A DNA stretch of 12,325 bases from Microcaldota archaeon (GTDB taxonomy: Archaea > Micrarchaeota > Micrarchaeia > Micrarchaeales > CABMGC01), in assembly GCA_021792235.1 (NCBI GenBank), contig JAJYVC010000038.1, positions 1-12,325 on the forward strand. Direction: 5' to 3'. The notes beneath the pieces were generated by a model. It had not been told where the DNA came from, did no database searches, and saw only the letters and a program-made list of their open reading frames with translations. Every line of letters starts with the position of its first letter. The stretch's first letter is position 1. This document shows positions 1 to 6,153 of this stretch, in pieces. The position numbers and the translations under genes are program-made.

Positions 1-745
1 AGACAATAATAATCATTGACCCCTCCCTATCCACAATCTCGATCAGTCGCCTTAGGAACGAGGCTATCTCTCTGTACAGCGGCAGTATGTACTCCTTCCT
101 CCTCTCATTGCCCATCACGAAATGCTGGAGACGGTCAGTCTCGGTAAAGCAGACGTAAACGAAGTCATAGTCGTTCCTTGACATCATCTCTGTGGCTATG
201 GCTATGCGGGTCTTTACGCTATTGACGAACGCTTTTGAAGCTTCAGCAAGGCTCATCTTTCCAGCTTTAATATCAGGTTCTATATCCGGTTCGCCATGGA
301 AGCCGTACTTCTTCATTAACTGTTCAAGATCCCTGCTATTGGTCTTTGCAGGAAGCGGGAATCCGGTAAGCATGTCTATGTTCTCATAGTCCGGCAGCCT
401 TATGTCAGTTGCAGGAGTTATGACAAGGCACCTCTTGCCGCTTGCAGCGAGGTCCCGCCAAAACGGTGGCACCTCTGACGAGTCATAGTATACAAGATCT
501 GGTGTGTAATCGCTCTTCATTACAAAGAAATCTGGCACGCCGTGCTCGCCCGGCTTGAGGCCAGTATATATGCTTGGCCATGCCGGACCGGTCATCGGTG
601 GCAGCGTTGATTCCATGTCCATCAGTGTGCCATCCTTAAGCAACCTGTCGAATATCTCCATGCCCTTATCCTTCCTGAGTTCCTTAAGTATCCACAGCGG
701 CACCGAATCCATTCCTATCATGTATAGCTTTTTGCTGCGCATCAT
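1..745 (-). CDS. Alkaline-phosphatase-superfamily phosphodiesterase (nucleotide pyrophosphatase type), partial at the 3' end
   Basis: The first 248 residues are present; the C-terminus lies beyond the left edge. Visible metal-site features are GMDS near the N-terminus (Asp13), TLPPMTGPAWPSIYTGLKPGEHG around residues 47-69 with Thr52 aligning with the phosphodiesterase nucleophile, and TETDRLQH (Asp204, His208). This is the order seen in type I phosphodiesterase/nucleotide pyrophosphatase enzymes. The later metal-binding Asp-His pair would lie just outside the window. There is no signal peptide, so it is probably cytoplasmic. The start ATG overlaps the stop of the GTPase gene (ATGA), with a GAGG ribosome-binding site 4 bases upstream; a second in-frame ATG at 742 is equally possible (spacing 7). 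As the last visible gene of the sulfur-activation-like operon it could hydrolyse a nucleotide or sulfonucleotide, but the substrate is unknown. Some archaeal members are annotated as phosphoglycerate mutase-like or sulfatase-like. Confidence 0.85.
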   Translation of the reverse strand, partial: MMRSKKLYMIGMDSVPLWILKELRKDKGMEIFDRLLKDGTLMDMESTLPPMTGPAWPSIYTGLKPGEHGVPDFFVMKSDYTPDLVYYDSSEVPPFWRDLAASGKRCLVITPATDIRLPDYENIDMLTGFPLPAKTNSRDLEQLMKKYGFHGEPDIEPDIKAGKMSLAEASKAFVNSVKTRIAIATEMMSRNDYDFVYVCFTETDRLQHFVMGNERRKEYILPLYREIASFLRRLIEIVDREGSMIIIV

Positions 746-1968
746 ACTGCCTCAATTATCCCTATACCAGCAAACCTGCCCTTGCTGTAAAGCACGAATC
801 TTCCCAGCTCGGGTACCTGCCCGAATGGTTCTGCGGTAGTCTTGTTGTCGAGTTCCAGATTGACTTCCGCTGCGCCTAGCGGCTCTGCAGACCTTCCTGC
901 TTTTGTGATACCAGTTGTTACATCTATTTGCCTTGATATGCTCAATGATGCGCCTACACCTACCCCATTGAGCCTTACCACTACCTTCTTGCCTACTTTT
1001 TCTGTGAAGAATACGATTGAGGAGAGTTTTGTTGTCCCATTGATCTTATCGTCTTCGCCTGCTATCACTGATCCTCTGAGTTCAGTATTTGGAAGGCGGC
1101 TGAGGCTCAATGCAACATTTTGCCCGATTTTTGCTGACTTGGCGCGCCTTCCCTTTACAAATATACTTTTCACCCGTGACTCAAATTCCGACGGCAGTAT
1201 CTTCACTTCTTGCCCCAATCTTATGCTCCCACTTACCACTTTTCCAACAACCTTTGGCTCTGATTTGTCTTGCATTATGCCTTGGACTATCAGCCTCAGT
1301 CCCTTCCGGCCAGTCTCGATACCCTTAGAGCTCGCAAGTCCATACATCGTCTCAAGCAGAGTGTTGCCAACATACCAGGGCATTTTCTTTGACGGTTTTA
1401 GCAGATTATCCGCATTGTATGCGGATATTGGGACAAAATTGATGCTGTGCTGCTTGAATCCTATTCTCTCCAGAAAACTGCTTAGATCGGAGCTCATGCG
1501 TTCAAATCTTGTTTTGTCATAGTGCACTGTATCCATCTTGTTTACGGCTATTATTATCTGCCTTATCCCCATCATCCTTGCCAAGAATATATGCCTCTTT
1601 GTCTGGTCCCTGATCCCCTCGTCTGGCTTGGCAGAGACAAGCACAACTGCGAATGCCGCATATGAAGCTCCGCTTATCATGTTCTTTATGAGTTCTTCGT
1701 GGCCCGGTACATCTATGAACGCAAACGCGATGTTCTTGTACTTTATCTCAGCTCGCGTGGTATCATAAGTCATCTCATGCTCCCTCTCTTCAACGAAGCT
1801 GTCCAGTATGAAGGCGGGCTCAAAGGCTTTGCCCAGCTTCTTGCTGTATTGTTTTGCCTCATTTACTCTAGCCTGAGTTGCAGAGCCGGTCTGCATCAGG
1901 AGATTTCCTATCAATGTAGATTTGCCGTGATCCTTGTGGCCGAGGAATACAATATTAACTACCTTCAT
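742..1968 (-). CDS. CysN/EF1A-like translational-type GTPase (ATP sulfurylase GTPase subunit-like)
   Basis: Three-domain GTPase of the EF1A/CysN group, about 408 residues. Counting from this start, the P-loop GHKDHGKST is at about 10-18, DVPGH (G3) at 86-90, NKMD (G4) at 143-146 and SA (G5) at about 182-183. Two beta-barrel domains follow, ending in LGRF...GIGIIEAV, which resembles EF1A domain 3. MPWYVGNTLLE and ILPSEFES recall CysN. CysN powers ATP sulfurylase by GTP hydrolysis, making APS from ATP and sulfate together with CysD. The gene follows a cysD-like gene, so that role is likely. It is shorter than E. coli CysN (about 475) and has no fused APS kinase. The switch I segment, EHEMTYDTT, departs from the usual GITID. 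A GTG at 1986 overlaps the upstream stop (GTGA) and would add six residues; I prefer the ATG at 1968 because homologues usually begin just before this strand. Confidence 0.85.
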   Translation of the reverse strand: MKVVNIVFLGHKDHGKSTLIGNLLMQTGSATQARVNEAKQYSKKLGKAFEPAFILDSFVEEREHEMTYDTTRAEIKYKNIAFAFIDVPGHEELIKNMISGASYAAFAVVLVSAKPDEGIRDQTKRHIFLARMMGIRQIIIAVNKMDTVHYDKTRFERMSSDLSSFLERIGFKQHSINFVPISAYNADNLLKPSKKMPWYVGNTLLETMYGLASSKGIETGRKGLRLIVQGIMQDKSEPKVVGKVVSGSIRLGQEVKILPSEFESRVKSIFVKGRRAKSAKIGQNVALSLSRLPNTELRGSVIAGEDDKINGTTKLSSIVFFTEKVGKKVVVRLNGVGVGASLSISRQIDVTTGITKAGRSAEPLGAAEVNLELDNKTTAEPFGQVPELGRFVLYSKGRFAGIGIIEAV

Positions 1969-1982
1969 GCATACCACGCAAT

Positions 1983-2771
1983 TCACATGTAGCCCAATGA
2001 TCTGAGCTTCTGCATCACGTATTCGCGCTCCTTGTCCATGCTCCTGCCGGATCTCTCTTCCTCTTTTGTTGTCTCCAATTCCTTGATTATGTCATCCACA
2101 TTCTTTGAATTTGACTTGAGAGGTATTGTGCAGTGGGTACAGCCTAGGCTTCTGTACCTGTAGCCGTCCCTGGAGAAATAAAGCGGATTCACTGGGACAT
2201 GCTCCTGTTTTATGTAGTTCCATATATCAATCTCGTTCCAGTCCAGCAGAGGGTGAACCCTTATGTGGCCGGCGTCATCGAGCTTTGAGGAGTAATCATC
2301 CCACAATTCCGCAGGCTGGTTCTTGTAGTCCCACCTAAAGTTTTTGTCTCTTGGCGACATGTATCTCTCCTTGGCCCTGATCCCGTGCTCGTCTCTCCTT
2401 ATTGAGACTATGAGTGCATCAAACCCATACTTTGCCATTACTTTCTTGAGCGTTTCAGGCTTGTTCTTGCCGCAGCATGCGGCGCCGACAAGGTCCGGCT
2501 TTATCTGGCTGTCTGCGACTATCAGGTCGAGCTTCCATTTCTTTGCAAGGTCCTCCCTGAACTTGTATGTCTCTGGGAAATCTATGCTGTTGTCTATGTG
2601 GATGACCGGAAACGGCACCTTTCCCAGAAATGCCTTTCTGGCAAGAGCGAGCATAGTGGTGCTATCCTTTCCCATGCTCCACAGTGCAGCCATATTCTTG
2701 AACTTCGCATTCGCTTCCCTCATTATGTATATGCTCTTCTCCTCCAGTTCTCTCACATCTTGTTTTATCAT
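1983..2771 (-). CDS. cysD: CysD-like ATP sulfurylase small subunit with APS-reductase-type cysteine pairs
   Basis: PP-loop ATPase of 262 residues in the CysD/PAPS-reductase superfamily. The nucleotide-binding loop SMGKDS is at 32-37. CysD hallmarks follow: RRDE...RAKER (about 125-136), FRWD.KNQ.AELW (145-157), VHPLLDWNEIDIWNYI (172-187), and a C-terminal SN...DIIKELETT..ER.GR.MD block. CysD subunits adenylylate sulfate to APS, driven by a CysN GTPase; the next gene is that kind of GTPase. Unlike E. coli CysD, it has Cys99-Cys100 and Cys211-x-x-Cys214, the arrangement that holds a [4Fe-4S] cluster in assimilatory APS reductases. It lacks the reductases' catalytic ECGLH-type tail, so reductase activity is unlikely. 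It ends in KLRSLGYM. The ATG start has an AGGT ribosome-binding site 8 bases upstream, inside the end of the previous gene. The CysD-family call is secure; the actual reaction is inferred. Confidence 0.82.
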   Translation of the reverse strand: MIKQDVRELEEKSIYIMREANAKFKNMAALWSMGKDSTTMLALARKAFLGKVPFPVIHIDNSIDFPETYKFREDLAKKWKLDLIVADSQIKPDLVGAACCGKNKPETLKKVMAKYGFDALIVSIRRDEHGIRAKERYMSPRDKNFRWDYKNQPAELWDDYSSKLDDAGHIRVHPLLDWNEIDIWNYIKQEHVPVNPLYFSRDGYRYRSLGCTHCTIPLKSNSKNVDDIIKELETTKEEERSGRSMDKEREYVMQKLRSLGYM

Positions 2772-2777
2772 TTCAAT

Positions 2778-3068
2778 CTACCTGTTCAGCACTTGAAGCC
2801 CCTTCAAGTATATAGTAGCGCCTCTTATCTTCCTGCCCTCTTTCCTGAACACCGGGACCCTTGCAACGGCTCTGTATTTGGAATCGTATAGTTGCGCAAC
2901 TGACTTTGTCAGGTCCTGCATCTTGTTCAGTCTCCCCTCGTTTGCAAATATTATCTTGTAATACTTTATTCCGCTCTTCTTCAGGGCTTTTGAAAAGGCC
3001 TCCCAGTTTTCATTGCTTGGGGAGGCCATTAGCTTCTCAGCTATAGAGCCGATTTTGTCTGCTGCCAT
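2778..3068 (-). CDS. Hypothetical protein, about 96 residues, in the sulfur-activation-like operon
   Basis: I do not recognise the family. The protein is small and rich in Lys and Arg, with an N-terminal helical part and a C-terminal part of likely beta strands (YRAVARVPVF, IRGATIYLKGL). It has no signal peptide, no membrane segment and no cysteines. It sits between the ribbon-helix-helix gene and cysD, 6 bases from the latter, so it is surely co-transcribed; the link suggests an accessory role for the CysD/CysN pair, but that is inference. The start is uncertain. A GTG at 3077 overlaps the previous stop (GTGA), and ATGs lie at 3074 and 3068. The GGAG at 3077-3080 is ideally spaced (8 bases) only for the ATG at 3068, which I chose; the longer form has 99 residues. 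Confidence 0.7.
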   Translation of the reverse strand: MAADKIGSIAEKLMASPSNENWEAFSKALKKSGIKYYKIIFANEGRLNKMQDLTKSVAQLYDSKYRAVARVPVFRKEGRKIRGATIYLKGLQVLNR

Positions 3069-3073
3069 CGCCA

Positions 3074-3304
3074 TCACTCCAGATATCCCAGCGCCCTAAG
3101 CTTGCTGATCACGGTGCCCGCTTCCTTTGTCCCTTTCTGCCTGGACACAGATATGTCGGCGAATGTTTCACGCAGTATGTATGTCGCATAATCAGAAACA
3201 GAGGAGAATCCAGTATTCTTTATCCGGTCCTGCAGCTTCTCGAAAAGCTTGGTCGGTATAGTTATTGTCGTATACTTCCTCTTCTCTACGCCTATCTTTT
3301 TCAT
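3074..3304 (-). CDS. Ribbon-helix-helix (CopG/MetJ-Arc type) DNA-binding protein
   Basis: A 76-residue protein whose first 50 residues fit the ribbon-helix-helix fold: a beta strand KYTTITIP (10-17), a first helix KLFEKLQDRIKNTG (19-32), and a second helix beginning SVSDYATYILRETF (35-48). Such proteins dimerise and bind short inverted repeats through the strand. The C-terminal quarter is a linker followed by KLRALGYLE, almost the same tail as the CysD-like protein two genes downstream. It is the first gene of the operon, and its promoter contains a dyad (separate entry), so it probably represses its own operon; that is inferred. The ATG start follows GTGA by 4 bases, and its stop overlaps the next gene's possible GTG start. 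Confidence 0.8.
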   Translation of the reverse strand: MKKIGVEKRKYTTITIPTKLFEKLQDRIKNTGFSSVSDYATYILRETFADISVSRQKGTKEAGTVISKLRALGYLE

Positions 3305-3311
3305 GGTGTCA

Positions 3312-3356
3312 CTTATTATATTGTAATGTTATGACATTATATAACAAGATATATAA
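3312..3356 (-). promoter_or_regulatory. Promoter and candidate operator of the ribbon-helix-helix/cysDN operon
   Basis: On the minus strand a TATA-like TTATATAT lies at 3356-3349 and a second, TTATATAA, at 3344-3337. The first would place the transcript start near 3326, about 22 bases before the ATG. Immediately downstream is a perfect inverted repeat, TAATGT-4-ACATTA, at 3324-3339. It is nested in a larger imperfect dyad at 3312-3348, whose ends CTTGTTATAT and ATATAATAAG pair at 9 of 10 positions. Its overlap with the TATA/start region suits repression, probably by the ribbon-helix-helix product. The segment is very AT-rich, so part of the symmetry could be chance. Confidence 0.5.
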
Positions 3357-3402
3357 GCTATTGCTTTTGGTGCGGTTTCATCGGCAGGCAGGCATAAAAA
3401 GG

Positions 3403-3438
3403 TATAAATATGCTGTTTGGCTATTATCGTTGCGGGTG
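3403..3438 (+). promoter_or_regulatory. thrS-aroB-aroAC promoter and ribosome-binding site
   Basis: TATAAATA at 3403-3410, preceded by an A-rich stretch and GG, is a good archaeal TATA box. A start of transcription about 26 bases from its centre falls near 3432. GGGTG at 3434-3438 lies 5 bases before the TTG at 3444. Together these point to the TTG at 3444 as the thrS start and argue against the TTG at 3417, which would be upstream of the transcript. The promoter is divergent from that of the operon on the other strand. Confidence 0.6.
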
Positions 3439-3443
3439 CTGAA

Positions 3444-5141
3444 TTGAAGATATTGCAGATGGATGTAAATAATATAACTTATGAGCCCATAGCACCAGAA
3501 GCCAGCATATATGAAGACGTGAAGAAGGAAAAAGTATCGCTTGACAATGTGCTGGTGATCTTCGTGAGCGTGGAGCGGGGAGATACGCTGCAGATGGCTG
3601 ATCAGGCAGTAAAAGATACTGAGGAGTTCATGAGGAAGCTTGTGAGGAAGACCGTGCTGGTGTACCCGTTCGCGCACCTAAGCAACAAACTTGAATCGCC
3701 AAGCGAAGCGATGAAGATACTCAACCACATGTACAAGCATTTCTCCAATGATTATGATGCGAAAAAGGCGCCGTTTGGATGGACAAAGAAGATGAGTGTG
3801 GATGTCAAGGGACACCCACTGGCTGAACAATCGAGGAGCTATGGCGCATCGGAGCCGCAAAAGATATACAAGAAGGTGAAGCCTGTTGAGGCGAACACTG
3901 CCATAGTAAGGAAAAGCGATTGGTCTGGGTTGCCTGAAACAGACCATAGGACTCTGGGAGAGGCACTTGATCTTTACAGCTTCCAGGAAGTATCCCCTTC
4001 GATGGTGTACTGGCACCCAAATGGCCACATCATATACAGGGAGCTTGTGAAGTTCATAAGAGAGCTTGAGGAAAAGGACGGCTACCAGGAGACGAGCACT
4101 CCTGTTGTTGCAAATCTCGCACTGTGGCACATGAGCGGACATTACGAGCATTACAAGGACAACATGTTCATGTTCGAGACTGACATGGGCCACTTGGGCC
4201 TGAAGCCCATGAACTGTCCATCAACAATACTGATATACAAATCCAAGAAGTGGAGCTATAGGGAGCTGCCTTTCCGGACGGCGACGTTCGACAAGCTTTA
4301 CAGGAAGGAAGTAAGGGGCGCACTTACAGGACTGTTCAGAGTAATGGAGCTTACGCAGGATGACGGCCACATATTCCTCATGGAGGGCCAGGTAGAGGAA
4401 GAGGTGCAAAGGTTCCTCGAGCTTGTCAAGACAGTGTATGATACCTTTGGAATGAGGTTTGTGGCAAAGCTCTCGACAATGCCTGACGACCATATGGGAG
4501 ACGCAAAGCTCTGGGAAAAGGCCACAGATTCGCTTAGGAAGGCACTCGACAATGCATGGGTCAAGTATGAAGTAAAGGAAAAGGAGGGGGCATTCTACGG
4601 ACCTAAGATAGATTTTGATGTGTATGATTCAATGGGCAGGGCATGGCAGTGCGCTACGATGCAGGTAGATTATCAGATGCCTGCAAGATTCGGGCTAGAA
4701 TACACCGGGGAGGACGGGAAGGAACACACGCCAGTGATAATACACAGGGCTGCACTTGGGTCAGTCGAGAGGTTCACCGCAATACTTGTAGAGCATTTTA
4801 AGGGCAAGTTTCCTGCATGGCTCGCGCCGACGCAGGTTGCCGTGGTCTCGATTTCGGAGCAGGTTAGCGAATATGCATGGAAGGTCTATAAAAAACTCGT
4901 GGAAAGCGGCCTTCGCACCTCCATAGACGTATCCGACCGCACGCTACAGTACAAGATTAGGGATGCAAAGATGAAGGAGATACCGTACACGCTGATAATA
5001 GGAAGGAATGAGGCGGAATCGGATACGATATCGGTAAGGATGAGGAATGGAACGCAGAAAAATCGGCAGAAGCTGGAGGACTTCATAACCGGAGTGAAGG
5101 ACGAAGTGGCGAGAAGGCATGTACCCAATGAAGGAGTTTGA
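3444..5141 (+). CDS. thrS: Threonyl-tRNA synthetase, archaeal type
   Basis: A class II synthetase of 565 residues that charges tRNA-Thr with threonine. Residues 1-140 are the archaeal editing domain (related to D-aminoacyl-tRNA deacylase, removes mischarged serine), recognisable from VYPFAHLS (73-80), KKAPFGW (107-113) and KGHPLAEQSR (122-131). Residues about 165-455 are the catalytic core: motif 2 RKEVRGALTGLFRV (287-300), TQDDGHIF (304-311) and motif 3 HRAALGSVERF (434-444). Zinc ligands are Cys258, His309 and His434. The anticodon-binding domain spans about 462-560 and ends in the usual YTLIIG.NE pattern. The zinc-site segment reads MNCPST where most bacterial enzymes have MNCPGH. The TTG start is chosen from the SD and TATA box and gives the expected N-terminus MKILQMDV. 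It is first in an operon with aroB, overlapping it by 23 bases. Confidence 0.95.
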   Translation: MKILQMDVNNITYEPIAPEASIYEDVKKEKVSLDNVLVIFVSVERGDTLQMADQAVKDTEEFMRKLVRKTVLVYPFAHLSNKLESPSEAMKILNHMYKHFSNDYDAKKAPFGWTKKMSVDVKGHPLAEQSRSYGASEPQKIYKKVKPVEANTAIVRKSDWSGLPETDHRTLGEALDLYSFQEVSPSMVYWHPNGHIIYRELVKFIRELEEKDGYQETSTPVVANLALWHMSGHYEHYKDNMFMFETDMGHLGLKPMNCPSTILIYKSKKWSYRELPFRTATFDKLYRKEVRGALTGLFRVMELTQDDGHIFLMEGQVEEEVQRFLELVKTVYDTFGMRFVAKLSTMPDDHMGDAKLWEKATDSLRKALDNAWVKYEVKEKEGAFYGPKIDFDVYDSMGRAWQCATMQVDYQMPARFGLEYTGEDGKEHTPVIIHRAALGSVERFTAILVEHFKGKFPAWLAPTQVAVVSISEQVSEYAWKVYKKLVESGLRTSIDVSDRTLQYKIRDAKMKEIPYTLIIGRNEAESDTISVRMRNGTQKNRQKLEDFITGVKDEVARRHVPNEGV

Positions 5142-6153
5142 GCTAGACGTGCACAGCGGCAGATGCAGGATAGTTGTTGGCGAATCGATAAACAAGCTCG
5201 GCAGATACGCTGCTGCAGACAAGGTACTTTTGGTAACGGACAGGCGAGTCGCAAAGCTGCACGGCGAAAAATTCTCTGAATACGAATCCGTGGTGCTCGG
5301 TGAAGGAGAGCGCAGCAAGACCCTGTCAAGCATAAGGAAGGTATATGAGAAGGCACTTGATATGGAACTTGATAGGAATTCATACATAATAGGGGTTGGC
5401 GGCGGCATCGTATGCGATATGGCAGGATTCTCTGCTTCAACGTACCTGCGCGGCGTGAGATGCGGTCTTGTGCCCACAACCATACTCTCGCAGGTCGATG
5501 CGGCCATCGGCGGAAAGAACGGAGTAAACTTAAAGAGCTATAAAAACATGGTGGGCACTATAAAGCAGCCAGAATTCTGCATGTGTGACATAGATCTGCT
5601 GAAAACCTTAAGTGCTGATGATATCAGCTGCGGTATGGCCGAAGTGATAAAAGATGCCGCCATAGCTGATGCAGACTTTTTTTCATATCTTGAAGGCAGT
5701 ATGGAGAAGGCGATTAACCTTGACAAAGATGCCTTGTACAGGATAGTGTGCAGCTGCATCGGTATAAAGACTGGGATGGTGAGTAGGGATGAACAAGAGT
5801 GCGCAGAACGGATGTTGCTAAATTTCGGCCATACTTTCGGGCACGCCATTGAGAAGACCACCGGGCTGCCGCATGGAGCTTCAATAAGCATAGGGATGAT
5901 GATTGAGGCTGGGTTATCAGTCAGGAAGGGATTGCTCAGCAGGGAGAGTTATGATAGGATCGAAATGCTGCTTATGCGCGCGAATCTGCCCACTACTATT
6001 GGGATTGACGATGCAGAGGCGCTATCAGATGCCATAATGAAGGATAAAAAGAGGGCGGGTGGCGAGATACATACAGTGCTTCTGGATGGGATAGGGAAGG
6101 CAAGGATAGAAAGAATTGATATTGATGAAATAATCGGAATGGCGAGTGGATGA
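5119..6153 (+). CDS. aroB: 3-dehydroquinate synthase
   Basis: NAD-dependent, zinc-dependent cyclisation of DAHP to 3-dehydroquinate, the second step of the canonical shikimate pathway; 344 residues, normal length. Visible signatures: the nicotinamide loop GVGGGIVCDMAGFSASTYLRG (92-112), TTILSQVDAAIGGKNGVN (120-137), zinc ligands Glu175 (MAEVIKDA), His238 (NFGHTFGHAIE) and His252 (LPHGASISIGM), and the late MKDKKR (307-312). This is the bacterial-type enzyme, not the archaeal dehydroquinate synthase II, so the cell should obtain DAHP from a DAHP synthase. The start overlaps thrS by 23 bases; a second ATG at 5128 is possible and slightly better spaced from the AAGG upstream. Its stop overlaps the start of aroAC (ATGA), so the two are translationally coupled. 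Confidence 0.95.
   Translation: MYPMKEFELDVHSGRCRIVVGESINKLGRYAAADKVLLVTDRRVAKLHGEKFSEYESVVLGEGERSKTLSSIRKVYEKALDMELDRNSYIIGVGGGIVCDMAGFSASTYLRGVRCGLVPTTILSQVDAAIGGKNGVNLKSYKNMVGTIKQPEFCMCDIDLLKTLSADDISCGMAEVIKDAAIADADFFSYLEGSMEKAINLDKDALYRIVCSCIGIKTGMVSRDEQECAERMLLNFGHTFGHAIEKTTGLPHGASISIGMMIEAGLSVRKGLLSRESYDRIEMLLMRANLPTTIGIDDAEALSDAIMKDKKRAGGEIHTVLLDGIGKARIERIDIDEIIGMASG

Noticed and set aside
842..1522. 226-codon open frame on the plus strand
   Set aside because: It is the antisense shadow of the CysN-like GTPase, whose motifs are unambiguous; the frame has no ribosome-binding site and a composition unlike a protein.
3417..3443. TTG at 3417 as the thrS start
   Set aside because: It lies upstream of the transcript start predicted from the TATA box and adds nine residues absent from homologues; TTG 3444 has GGGTG at ideal spacing.
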